The notes beneath the pieces are model-generated. The model made no database searches. It had not been told where the DNA came from and worked only from the letters and a program-made list of their open reading frames with translations. 64,000 bases of DNA, taken from NCBI GenBank assembly GCA_038049695.1, contig CP142453.1:265501-329500 (forward strand). Direction: 5' to 3'. The position numbers and the translations under genes were made by a program. How positions within the stretch are numbered: the stretch's first letter is position 1; each line of letters starts with the position of its first letter. Of this stretch, positions 24,038-35,827 are shown piece after piece. This stretch comes from Cinnamomum chago (Eukaryota > Streptophyta > Magnoliopsida > Laurales > Lauraceae).

Positions 24038-27000
24038 TTAGACAGCGCTGGCATTACTGCCACCATAGCATTCTGTGGTTTCACAAAGGCATTCACGTGG
24101 GTTTGCATAAAAATAATCCTCCTCTTTGGGCTTATCTGTAATGACACTCCTGTTAACTGGCTGTCCCATCCTATTCTGGTGAGCTTGACGAACAGCACCC
24201 GCAAACTCATCCCAAGAAATTGTGTTATTCAGATGCAAATCTATAAGCTGTACCAGTTTCCTTCGATTCAGCAAGATGGTTTTCCTGAAGCCAAGATACC
24301 TGCAAAATTATTGGAGTTGGGACCGTCTTAATTACTAAGTTCTGCTGTTAATGCAGAGATTTGAGTTACCGAAAGCAGAAGAGTACAAGCAGACTGCAAG
24401 ATGAACCTGCGATGTCCTTCAACAAGTTTTGCCATATTTCCATCGTAAGTGGGAATGAATATGTCACTGGAAATTGAAACCATATAATCAAGGGCAGCCA
24501 TTTGAGATGAGTGGTTATGGAATTCCTGCAGATCTGTGGGATCTAGCAGCATCTCCTTTTTTACCTAAAATTGTGATTCAGTTAAATCCGCAGTCAATCA
24601 CTTAATTTCAAAATCAAATTGAGCAATAAGCAGAAATTGCAGAAAATAGCACGTAACAAATAACTTCAATCAATCACCAAACTCAACCCATTCTCTTGGA
24701 TCAATGAAAGTTGGACAATTTAAGAGAGACAAAGTGCTTGGCCTAGAATCTGTATTGCAGGTTAACAAGTTGTACATGTGAAGCTCAATATTAGGTCAAA
24801 CAGAAATTTTATATTCATGGTATGAAAAGTTTGTACCAGTAACTTGTGGGCCCCACTTGTACTAATGGAAGACCTCAAACAAACTGCACATGCTAGGGCG
24901 GCCTCTGCCATGCACCTAAGTAATAGTTTTTTTCTTTTTTTTCTTTTCTTTTTCCCCTATTTTTATTTTTTTGAGATGGAATGGTATTTCAAAATTTTGG
25001 CAGGTACATTTTTGGCTCCTATTTATAAAAATAAACCAACAAGTCCTTAATCATGTTTTTTTTTTTTTTTCCACAAATGCAAATGCTTAAGCACTTCTTT
25101 TTTGCACTTACTCATTTGTTCAAGTTTTGCTCTGTTTGTTTCCCTCCAATTGGGCTGCTCCAGCTATCTTAGACACTGGTTTGAAACCTACTCAATCCAT
25201 GCAAATCACCCTTACCTATCCAAGATAATCCAAGGTAGTTTTCTATTTTTGAGTCAGAATACTGCTTTCCAAGTTGATTCGCGCTATTTTTGGCTACTTG
25301 TCATTTTGGATGGATGAACTTTCTCCCGAGTTCAAGGATTTAGTAGGAAACTTCAAGTAATAAATTTTCAAGGATCCAAATGCAGCTTTGGAGTTCTCGA
25401 GCAGTGGATTGTTTAAAAATGGTTTCCAAAAAATAAATGATAGCAGTTTGTTCCATCACTAGTAATTGGCAAGGAACTCACAATTCTAGGAAATGCAGCT
25501 CGTAATGCTGAAAGCCTCCATTCGCTGCCATATATCTCACCAGAAGCAATGTAGATACGAGTATCTCTCCCAAAACCTAATGCTTGTAAAACTAAAGCAG
25601 TCTCCTCTGGTGTAAGAGGACATAGACCTTGCAGTCTCCTCTCTTCAGACACTATCTCTTTCTCTCTCCACCATGGGTATGCATACCTAAATGAGTACAA
25701 AGAGAAAATTATCAGTTTTCTTACAAAACAAAAGCTACAAATCTTGGCCCTCACCCAATAGTTAATTAGAGATCAATTTTGCAGTTCCTTAGTTCATTAG
25801 AGGTAAAGGGAAGCATTTGGATTGGTTTTCTATGAGAAAATCTTTCTTTGGGTAGAATGATTCTCCCTTTTAATCAAGGGACTAGCAACATATGCCCGTG
25901 CTTAGCACAAACAATATAAATGTAAAGGTTATGATAAAAATAATTAATTAATATTAAAGCATGACATGAAGCTAATAAAAATATTTTTGAAAAAGAATCT
26001 AATAAAAATATGACATGAATGTATTTGCAGGGAAATCTTGTAAATAAAGAAAATTCAAATTTAATTGCAGGAGCTGCAGCCTATGGAATTAAACTACATG
26101 GGGGAAAATCTACCATTGATTTTCATCGCCAATTTTTCAACTTATAAGTGAGAAATGAGAAAACCAAGAATTCAAACCTTTTCAACTTAGCAGAAGATGA
26201 CAAACACAAAAGTCTTTCAGATGCAAAGGAATTACATGAGTGGTAAAGGTTAAGATGAAAAGCAGTTATACACAAAATTGAGTTGCTGCATGAAGTGTGT
26301 GGAGTGGGATGAGAACCGAGAAGTTGAGTAGTGCAATAAGAACATGGAAAATTTAAAATAAAGTTGTATAACTTCCGGTCAAAATTATAACCGTCGGTCG
26401 AAATTAAATCCAAAAACCTCCTCTTTAATATATTATAATTGAGCTTGATCCAGTTGAAGATCCCTTATTGACTTTCAGCTTCTTTAGGCAGCGGCAAGGT
26501 TGACTCATCCAGTGATGAATCGACTAATCCGATAGCATCAAAATGACCAATCAGCAACACTCATTGATATCGGCCTCAGTCAAGCAGGCCAGAACGGTCT
26601 GTAGCTGCTCGATTTATGTCAGCAAGACGCAAATAGACTGTGTTTTATGTATGACACAGACATGTCCATGCTAACTTGCAAAAAGGTTGTTATCAAACAA
26701 GAATGACATTCAGCTTTTAAACCTAATAAGCCACAAACCTCATCCTTTTGAGCTCCTGTGATTCATCCTCCGAGCAACCATGAGTGCAACCAGAGAAAGC
26801 CAGCATATCCATCTCATATCTCAAATGCAGTGTCATAAAAGATCCTTGTTCTTGAAGAATGCTAACCAACTTGTTCCCTAGAGCTTCAATTTGAGCAGTG
26901 AATTTTAGAGCCTGAAAGTTAACACGACACCTAAGCTTCTGAAGCTCACTACTGAGACCATTGTTTGCCAAACGTGTGTCCGTCTTGTTGAAATGGATCA

Positions 27001-28139
27001 CTTTGTATTTGCTGAAAAGGGGGAGAACCTACAGCAGAAGAAGGAAACTGTCAGCAGACTAAACAGTGAATACATAATAACAGATCTTTTATGTACCCAA
27101 CAATGCGGAGCATCAGCAGTACAAAACAAAAATAATTAGAGTAAATTGCAAAATGTACATATTGTTTCCTGAAATCAACTAAATGCTTTTCAGCCAAGTT
27201 AGACACAATAACAGGTTGCAATCTTAGTGAGCTATACAGAAAATGTATGGGAAAACACAGAATCATCGAACCTGTTGCAAGTAATACTTCTCACTAGACC
27301 AACTCACAGGAGGCATCACAAGCAAACCACCAGTCTTACGATTGAACTTCTTTGGAAGCCTTTTAATGATGTGGATTTCATCCCTCAATGAATCAATGAA
27401 ATGCCTCACATCAAAAATATCACCAAAAGTGCTGCAAATATTCACATGACTATATAATCTCAGAAGCCATAAATGAGAAAGCATTGAACCACAGTCTCCT
27501 CAACCAACAGAAATACCTAGGATCAGCCCAAAACGACTTCTTATCGAGCTCAGGGACAACCAATGTCAGGTTCAGTAAACGGGCAACTGCCACCATGTCA
27601 CAAATCTGAAATGGACACATTGGCAGAAGTGACGAATTAGCAGACAAACAATTATTTTACAAGACTCTAACCCTGACACAGTACAAGACCAAGTTGGTTC
27701 TGCTGAGAGTCAATCTAGAATTTTTGAAACATTGTTTTGACATCTATTTTAATGATATAATTGCAACCTATGATGCCTAGATATGGCCTGGATACAGCAG
27801 GGACCAGCTATGGACACGGTATGAACACGAATTTTACACACAAAAAGTGAAGTACACGATATGCTGCCCATTTTGAAGTATCCGTGCATCATAGATTGCA
27901 ACCAAACTGAGTTGGTTTGGCTCTGTTCCAAGTCAATCAGTGACACTTCAAGCATCACTTCCTTTAGTCGAATATAAGTATATTTTCAATTACTACTAAG
28001 AGTGTGACCATGGCACAGATGGATGCACCCATTGTTGCAACCACGAGGTGGCGGATTTGAGTCATGTTACCAACTATAAGCTGAAAAACAAAAGTTAGTA
28101 CAGTGTGTTGGGTATCTTACTCATTTACTCAATGGGAGT

Positions 28140-28172
<33 letters not shown>

Positions 28173-31100
28173 GATCATTAGAGCTCGTAAATCCATTTTG
28201 AACACAGGTTCATATAAAGATACTATACAGCAGTTCGTCACTTTGATCCCCTTCAATATTTCTGTAAGTTTCATGGCCAATAATAAAAACAAATGGCTGC
28301 AGAGGGCATATTGGCTGCCCACGAGCTAATAGTATCAGGCATCAGTGTGAATTTTATTTGAGGAAAAAAAATATTAAAAGATCATAAATTGTTAGTTTTA
28401 AAGTTTTCATTAGCAACTAAAATAAACTGTATACATTGGACCCTTCAATGCCATACAGGTAACAATACTAATGCAATTGTTCACCTACCTTCATATTACT
28501 CAGGTCTTTTAAATTAGAACCCCTTAAAGTGTTAATTGACAAGTGGTCGAAACAATAGTACATCACTATTTAGTATTTACTAATGTGGCACTAGTATTTA
28601 TATGAAAATCCCCGAAAAAAATCTCTCAAATGTCTCAACTAATGCACCTTGGAGCAAATCTATGACATGCACTACTTTCGATTTTATATATATATATATA
28701 TATATATAACGGAACACGTGTATATATATAACGGAACACACTTTCACAGTGTGTGTATAATAATAATAATAATAAATAGCCGTGAGGATGCTCATGTGCA
28801 TCCATCCCTCACCCATGGTGAGGGACACATAGTGGGGCCGACTTAATGATCCATCCGAACCATCCACACACACGGGACCCCCTGATTTACATTAGATGCA
28901 TCGGGTTTTCACCAATCCGAATAGCCTGGACCACTCGATCAAGGGTCGAAGTTTTTTTCTTTAATAGAAAGTCGTTAAACTTGTGGGGCCACGGATGAAG
29001 AGGTTAGAGACATGTGATTGACCCTAAACTTGATATATGGGCCCATCCAAAATGTCTCTTTCAATCCTCCCTAGTCCTATGATCAATGGGGCCCTAGGCG
29101 GGCCCCATCAAGTTGTCCCGCACCATAACATGGTGAGGGATGGATGCACATGAACATTCCTCTATAGCTACATATTTCGCTCATTTCAGATTTTTTTTTC
29201 ACCTCAAAGATTACCCTCGAGTTAATGGGGTGCTTCATCATTTGGATCTTAGATATGGTCTTTTCTTTGAATTTTTTATGCTAGAAATGCCAAAAACCCT
29301 TTCCAAAAGTTTTTTTTTTTTTTTGTGCAAAACAACCCAAAGAATTTGTTAAAATGGTGTGTATCAATCACCTATCAGCTGTATCAATGCATATCAGCTA
29401 ATACATCTGATATATCAGCCAATATGCACTGATACTATTGAGACTGCCGGAACAATCGATGTTCTGCTGCAATCTCGGCCATTATTTGGATCCATGTTAA
29501 CAAAGAAAGGTTGAGCTTTCTCCAGATGTATGGAGTTAGTTTCTGCTGTAATGTTTCTTTATCCTTGCATATGTGAGCCTCACCTCTGATTGTTGATCAT
29601 AATGGCCACACAATTTTTTTTTCTCTCTTTCTACCAGATTATGCTAGATCATGAGTTTCTCTTCCTTAGCGTTTCCTTAAGAAGTTAACATGTCATTAAA
29701 GCTAGGTTTAGGGATGCCAGCAGGCTGGGTTCGGTGTGGCCCAGGTGTACCTGCTCCGTTTTGATATTAAGGGAGCGGAACTAGGACCTGGCTCGGACTC
29801 AGCAGCATGTGTCACACTTATGCTCAAACGTGAATGTGGACCCAAATTTAGCAACAAGCCAAAACACAAACCCAGACCAGAAACAAGATTTCATTTTTGA
29901 GGTCCTAAAATGCTTTGAAGAGGTAAAAACACAAGACACACACAAAGTACAATTAGATGGCTTATATACATTGGACAAATTGTTCTTTTTATTGGTAACA
30001 TCATTCAAATCTGCAAACTTCTTGTTGGGACAATGAGCACCTTCAAACTGTAGTACAGGCTCTTGTCAAAGGCGTTCAAAGCTGAACATATAAATACAAC
30101 ATTTGACATGAACAAGTCATTTCATGGGCAAAGAGCCCTCTCCAAGTGATTGTATGGTGTTCCTAGTCAAAGAGTTTATGGCGTGCATGTGGTGTTGTTT
30201 TTCTTGAAGTTCTCCTAGTTGACCCTCTTCTTCATTATTTCTGTAATTTTATAGCTTCCATAATTATTTTGATCCTACATACACTTCTGCAACACCCCAA
30301 AATTGAACCTCCCTCGTTTGAAATAGGAAATCACAAGACAGTTGCATATCTAGTCAGGTTTCTGTCCATCTTTTGGAAAATGTGCCAAAACAAATAGAAA
30401 TGATGATCAAATTACAGAATGAAATCAACAAACCGCTGCACGCATTTGATTCAGGCCTCCATTGCAAGACACTTTAAGATAACCATTACTTTTGTACATT
30501 CCTGCAACATGTTTGTGAAGGTGTTAGTTGATACAAGCACAAAATGCCAGTACACTTTAACCAGTAATGTCGTGTGTGTGTGTGTGTGTGTTCCTCTGTA
30601 AGACTGTAACTGAAGGACGTTTGTGATGTGAATTGTCTAAAGAGAAGCATTGTCTATTGTGAATCATTATAATACATTTGTAATGGGTTCTCTCTTTGTT
30701 TTTCTCCATTCTTGTCCTGGCATATCCGAATCTGAAGGATACCTAACAGGGACAAGTTGAAAATGAGAACTCACAAGGCCAGCACCAAATAGATGCAATA
30801 AGGCTGCTTCAATGATGATGATGATTTTTTTATTTTTTTTATCCCACATTTATATCACAAGGGGAAAGAAGATGAGAGAAAAAGAAGCATACTCAAAGGA
30901 AGAAGTGGGGGCGACGGGGTTGCAGGAGTGGGCAGTTGCGGCGGAGGAGGATGGAAGGAGAAGTGAGGGATCTTTGTGAGGCGATTGGAAAAGGGCGCGA
31001 GTGCGAACCGAGTGGGCAACATTGGACGCCATAGGTCCCCAATGGCCATCAGCTGAACGAGGCACGTCCACAACAGAACGCAAGAGCAGATGCGGATGAA

Positions 31101-31244
31101 CCACATCTGGAGCCGGCTCCGCGGAAGCATGGCGAGAAGAAGAGGAGAAGGAAGAGAAGGAGAAGGAAGATGAGGATAAGGATATGAGAGCTTGTTACAT
31201 TTGGACGACCCAAACATGTCAGATCTGACCTCCATGTCCATCAT
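24038..31244 (-). CDS. GDP-fucose O-fucosyltransferase family protein, complete
   Basis: This is a type II membrane glycosyltransferase of the plant O-fucosyltransferase (GT106/PF10250) family, expected in the Golgi. The exact acceptor is unknown. Eight exons on the minus strand: 31244-30893, 30501-30434, 27605-27517, 27431-27272, 27028-26739, 25686-25482, 24564-24407, 24299-24038. They total 1584 nt (527 residues) with GT-AG junctions and matching phases throughout. One predicted membrane anchor lies at residues ~47-68, followed by a proline-rich stem. Family motifs are [17 protein letters not shown] (~129-145), [84 protein letters not shown] and [17 protein letters not shown]. The start is the first of two adjacent ATGs. 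It is divergent to the p24 gene. Confidence 0.95.
28680..28775. repeat. TA and TAA microsatellites
   Basis: A (TA)n run near 28686-28707, a duplicated TATATATA-ACGGAACAC motif and a (TAA)n run ending at 28775. They lie in the large second intron of the O-fucosyltransferase gene, immediately left of a MITE. Confidence 0.8.
28781..29163. mobile_element. MITE with ~60-bp inverted ends in O-fucosyltransferase intron 2
   Basis: The left end reads GTGAGGATGCTCATGTGCATCCATCCCTCACC; the right end in reverse complement reads AGAGGAATGTTCATGTGC, then the same ATCCATCCCTCACC. Similarity continues to GGTGAGGGACA/GGTGCGGGACA and TGGGGCC. Both flanks carry ATAGC (28776-28780 and 29164-29168), a possible 5-bp target duplication. 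There is no coding capacity. I cannot assign the superfamily. Confidence 0.7.
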
Positions 31245-32327
31245 GTCTTCTTCTTCTTCTTTCTGATTCTGTTATGTTGTCACAGTGATTGTGATGATGA
31301 TCGATCCGCAGAGAGAGAGCAGATGAGAGACGCATTTCCACAAGCACATTACATTCCACCTTCAGATTCGATTTGTACGGTGGTTTTATGAAAGAATCCC
31401 TGACCCTAACCAACACGACAATAAATAATAAACAATCAACAATTATAATCATAATAATAAAATAATAATAATAATAAAAGAATAAACAAGATACCTCCTG
31501 AAGCTCCAAGCCGATCCACCCACAACATCTTATCGGATCGATCCACCGCCAACAATAATAACAAGAAGAAGTAGAGTAGAGGGAACCCAACCTAAAAATA
31601 GAAATAGTTGGAGGGAAGAAGACGATGAAAAGGGCCACCGCTAACTTTTATCCTTTCCATTTACCCTTGTTATATGTTGTATATGCATGTATAGTTATCT
31701 CTCGCCTACTATTATTATTTTTTTCTCCTTCAATTTGATATTTGATTTGAATCCGAAGAACATAAGAAGCGATCTTTTGTTGATTCGTCCGTTCGTTCCG
31801 GACGCCTTTGATACATTTGGAATTATTGGAGTCTCAAAATGGAAACCTACCAAACTAAATACGACCAACAGTTACTGTTACAGGTACACGCGCATATGCA
31901 CTCTAATTATTAATCAAAGTGAGGGGGTGATTGTTGTAAAATCATGATAAAATTAGTTATAAAAAAAAATGAAAAAAAAAAAAAAACCATTAAAGAGGTG
32001 AAAGTGCGGCATAAAGTTGATGGTTGGACAAGGATATTCATTTTCTATTGTAGAGGAGATTATTTTGATTAATTTTATTTCTCCCATTCTTGTCACCTTG
32101 ATAGGAGGGAGGAAAAAAAAAGTACAGCAAAAGTTATATTTATACATAATATATAGAGTAGGAATGCACATGGGTGGTTCAGATCAATTTAACACTAAAA
32201 TTAATTACCCAATCAAATCCATCGATTTTTTAATTAACCAATTCGATCCAACCGATGGAGAGAGCTTAGACCGAATTGAACCAAACTGAAGTATTTGGTT
32301 TGGTCTGGTAAGTTAAACCATTCATTT
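31245..32327. other. 5' UTR/promoter side of the O-fucosyltransferase gene
   Basis: 31245-31640 probably holds the 5' UTR of the minus-strand gene (TTC/CTT-rich when read on the minus strand) plus short (TAA)n runs at 31450-31480. Candidate TATA-like sequence lies near 31668. 32160-32320 is a degenerate GGTTTGGT/GATCCAACCGA-type stretch of the kind common in plant repeats. No further gene is seen. Confidence 0.4.
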
Positions 32328-32454
32328 TATATTTTTAAGGAATCTACAGGTAAAATCCTTGTAGGACTGCATACGTCCCAGCGGGACCTAGTTTCATGTT
32401 CGATACGAGAGAGATCCTCCTATGGACTTTTTTTCCTTTTTTGTCATTTTGCGA

Positions 32455-32607
32455 TATGATCGATATCGACCATATAACTGAAAGATATTTTTCCCTGCAT
32501 GATTGATATCAACCATATAATTGAAAGGCATTTTTCCCTGCATGGTCGATATCAACCATATAACTGAAAGGCATTTTTTTTTCTGTATGGTCGATATCAA
32601 CCATTCT
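32455..32607. repeat. 45-bp tandem array with GATATC palindromes
   Basis: Three full units and a partial fourth, each starting TGGTCGATATC(A/G)ACCATAT and continuing AACTGAAAGGCATTTTTC. The first unit and a separate copy at ~32661-32678 form the perfect palindrome ATGGTCGATATCGACCAT. A related GGTCGATATTGATCAT sits near the other end (~33614). The array lies in the subterminal region of the MULE. Confidence 0.85.
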
Positions 32608-33046
32608 GTTAGTCAGATTTTCTTTAATATGTAAATGTCTCATTTGTTGAACACAGCAAAATGGTCGATATCGACCATATTACAAAATAACAAGAAAAAA
32701 GACAAATATGTGTTTTCTCCGTTGGTTGCTGGTGTTGTTCCATGGCCAGGTGGGTTTGTTCAAAATGAGAATCCATACCCAGGTGGGTCTGTTCCAAATG
32801 AGGTTGATTGAGGATTTCCTCAACAAACCTATCAAGATATTAGCATTGAGATTACATACTCTGATGGGTTTGGTTCTGATTTTTATTTGAAAATAGCTTA
32901 AGTTGGGATTTATGGAATTTCAGGATAAACTCATCGGGAAAATTGCAGAAAAGACGTGTTGGGGTTCGAATGGGTTTGATTTGAAATTTGTGGAGCAAGG
33001 GTTCTCGCGTGAAATTGGTGCCTAAAACTGAACTGATTGTAAAGAT

Positions 33047-33484
33047 GTGGAATTTAGGGTTTTGGGTGTCTCTATAGAAAAGGAGATGGAGAAGGTTAGC
33101 TTAGTTGCTGCTTGCGATGAAACTTCTGTAGATTATGATGTTCCTTCCGGTGGAGGAGATGACTGTTTGATGATGAATAGTGAGCAAATCGTGACTTTAA
33201 GAAAGAACGACAATGGAGGGAGTGAAGTTAATGTTGCTGATATAATGGTGAATATGGAGAGTAACGCCACCAGTAAAAGTTACTCACAAAGTGCCGAGAT
33301 AGTAGTTCATGAGGATGAGAGTGATAGCGGCGGTGCTGAAACTAATGATTGCAATGATTATTCTTCTTCGAGCAGTGAAAAAGATGAAAACGACGACGAC
33401 AGTGATGAAGAAGAAGAAGAAAATGATGAAGAGGGAAATGATGTAGATATTGAAGAAGGTGAGATAAGGAATCTTGAAAAATAG
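33047..33484 (+). pseudogene. Acidic Ser/Asp/Glu-rich ORF inside the Pack-MULE candidate
   Basis: The open frame begins after a TGA at 33029. The first ATG gives MEKVSLVAACDETS at 33086. It ends in a strongly acidic stretch (SSSSSEKDENDDDSDEEEEE) followed by DVDIEEGEIRNLEK and a stop. The acidic serine-rich run plus an EEGEI motif is reminiscent of plant NAF1-like (H/ACA snoRNP assembly) and other nuclear proteins, but no folded domain is present, so I do not assign a function. Its position inside inverted MULE termini suggests a captured host-gene fragment. Whether it is transcribed is unknown. Confidence 0.45.
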
Positions 33485-33750
33485 GAGATAGCCCTCAACA
33501 ATGGAGATGAAGAATAAGGGGCCGTGAAAGGACCTATCCCCTCTTCTCCCTCCTCCTCCCCTCCCCTCTTCTCCCTCCTGAAAAACCCAATTTTTATTTG
33601 TGTTCCCGCGGAATGGTCGATATTGATCATTCGCTAAAAAAAATAAAAAATGCACACGGAGGACCTTATCCATAAATACAGTGTGTTTGGGACCTCACAA
33701 GTGGCATGGGGTCCTACGGGAACCTATGCCGTAAATTCCTCTATATTTTT

Positions 33751-35354
33751 TCTTGAAAATCATAAATTGAAATTTAAAAATATGACGACACCCTTCTAAG
33801 AGGTATATGAGTTGTCGAATACCAGCCAAATGAAACCCTAAAATCTAAATACTCAAATTATATAATATACTGATTGGTTCAATTTAGGCGGTCATGAACT
33901 GAGGGTTCAAACCGATAACCGGCCAATCCAAGCGATTTCTACGATTTTCAAACCGTAGATTGAACTGATTTACTATAAAATCGATCCGAATTGCCCGATT
34001 CGGCTTGATTTAGTGGTTTAGTAGGTAGTTACATAAGTGGGAAGATGAGATTTGAAAATAAAATAACTTACTATTAAAATTCCAACCAACTGCCAAAACC
34101 TTTATATATATTAAAGCAAAGGGGGAGGTGGGCTTTGAGGGGTGCTAAATCGGCAACCCAGTCATTCTCCTTTCAAATAAATATGGAAAAAAAACATAGA
34201 GTGCTTTAATCATCTATCTCATAAAGTCCTCAATCAATATCCCATAAAATCTCTCTATTTTGCTACAACAGTTATTCCCTCTCTCAACACAATCTATCTT
34301 TCTTCCTCTTAAGATCGTCATCTTTTTATTTTAATATTTGGGGCCCACCTTTCTACAATTCATACTGATCAATTTTTCATTAAAAATATCATTTTTTTTA
34401 GTTTCCAAATACAACTCTACTCTATTCAAAGATTGTCACATGTGAACGAAAATTAGACCCGACCTTCTGATAGACCTACTCGTGGACGAACTTGTGATAA
34501 AAATGTTTTTAGGTTGGAGTTTTTTTGTTGAATCTTATAGGCATCATTTTTTGATCTGATTATATAGACATATGACCCTAGGTTTGGCTCACCATAAATT
34601 ACACTTCTGTGGCCCAACATGGGCAAGGTATGCCAATTATTACTGAGATCAAATAACACTAGCCCATGATTTTAAAATTTCATAATTTATGGCTTTTAAA
34701 GTTAAGATATTTATACATTTTAAAAAAAATCTGTAGCTAAAAAATGATTTGATTAGTTCTAAAATAGTACTGGTGTTACTTCAAAGGGGTGGAGAATAAA
34801 TTTGTGCAGAATGATTGAAATGACCACTGACATGTGTGAAAATAAAATAAAATTGTGCATTTGTGCAATGAAATGATGGCACATTTTTATGATTTTCTTT
34901 GTTAACAATATTATGTTGTTTGTTGTGATGTATTTTTCTTGTATAGAAGAAAAAAATAAATCATTTTTCCTTAATAGAGAGGACTTTGATTTTATACGAA
35001 AATACAAAATTTAATTATCACAAGGAAATAAAAATTTGCATAAGCAATAATCCTCTTATTGCACAAACAAGTCCAAATGGGGTGACTTTATTTTATTGGG
35101 CTTTGAAATTATCAATGAGTAACAAAAACTTGAATGCATTTCTTATTACTAATATTATATATATTAACAAAATTCGCTTTTCTATATATTTTATAGTAAT
35201 TATTGCTATTATTATTGCTTTTATGTTGTTGTTGAATGGATTGTTTTTAGCTTTATTTTTGTAATAGTTTATTGTTGATGTTTACCACTTTTATTTGTGA
35301 TTGAATATGTATTTACTGTTTTATATAAATATGTATAAATATATGTTTGGGCAA
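33751..35354. other. AT-rich intergenic DNA, nothing coding seen
   Basis: 33860-34030 is degenerate GGTTCAA/AACCGAT-type repeat-like sequence, similar in style to 32160-32320. The rest is AT-rich with homopolymer runs. The 92-codon frame at 34986-35264 is AT-driven and has no recognisable domain. Confidence 0.4.
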
Positions 35355-35356
35355 TA

Positions 35357-35523
35357 TTCAAGTGAGGGATTCCCTCACCATGTGTGGTGAATGACTTCCT
35401 TTTTTGGGAGGTTTCAAGTACAAAAGGGCTTTTGTACTTAAATGAAGTACACCATTTTGTACTTGAAACCTTTAAAAAAAGGGAGTCTCTCACCACACAT
35501 GGTGAGAGAATCCCTCACTTGAA
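35357..35523. mobile_element. Tc1/mariner-type MITE, near-perfect hairpin
   Basis: The 167-bp element starts TTCAAGTGAGGGATTCCCTC and ends with its inverse, and is flanked by TA dinucleotides (35355-35356, 35524-35525), the mariner target. The arms pair along almost their full ~75-bp length, including CACCATGTGTGGTGA against TCACCACACATGGTG and GGTTTCAAGTACAAAA against TTTTGTACTTGAAACC. There is no coding capacity. Confidence 0.85.
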
Positions 35524-35689
35524 TACCCCCCTGTATGTTTATATGTTTATAATTAATTTTGATATCTCATAAATAAAAAATGTAATTTATTACTTTTTGC
35601 TCAGGGCTAAGCATGGGGTGTTATTACCGGTCCTCTTTAATATAAATATAATTTGTTACCAATTGGAGAAAGAGTATTCGTAAGGTTGT

Positions 35690-35827
35690 AAAAGGTGGCG
35701 GAGGTTGTGGGTTTGAAATTACACTACTATATTAAGGTCACAGGAAAATTTTATCCTGCTTTCTCTCTTTAGTCCATATGGATTATTCTGACCCAAAAGG
35801 GCCGAGAACTTGCGTATAAAAAAAAAA
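35690..35827 (+). mobile_element. Degenerate SINE copy related to the one at 18952
   Basis: A B-box-like GTGGGTTTGAAAT is followed by AGGTCACAGGAAAATTTTA, GCTTTCTCTCTTTAGTCC, GACCCAAAAGGGCCGAGAA and an A run (35818-35827). These match, in the same order, the 3' half of the SINE at 18952-19179 (GGCCACAGGGGTTTTA, GCTTCTCTCTGGGCCC, AGCCCAAAGGGTTGGGAA, A tail). The A-box part is not recognisable. GTAAAAGGT is present on both sides (near 35689 and 35835) and may be the remnant of a target duplication. Confidence 0.6.

Larger units (their letters stand above)
32337..33741. mobile_element. Mutator-like element, Pack-MULE candidate
   Basis: The 1405-bp element is flanked by a perfect 9-bp duplication TATATTTTT (32328-32336 and 33742-33750), the MULE target length. 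Its ends are long, diverged inverted repeats: left AAGGAATCTACAGGTAAAAT, right (reverse complement) GAGGAATTTACGGCATAGG. Alignment continues about 130 bp inward through GTAGGAC, GATCCTCC and a T-run to GATC(G/A)ATATCGACCAT. It has no transposase. The interior holds a 45-bp tandem array and an acidic ORF at 33047-33484, plus sequence that reads like host-gene DNA rather than a simple MITE. Confidence 0.8.

Noticed and set aside
30850-31104. Alternative frame overlapping O-fucosyltransferase exon 1
   Set aside because: Splice phase and downstream motifs fit only the frame starting at 31244.
32017-32289. 90-codon frame upstream of the Pack-MULE
   Set aside because: AT-rich, no domain, in repeat-like intergenic DNA.
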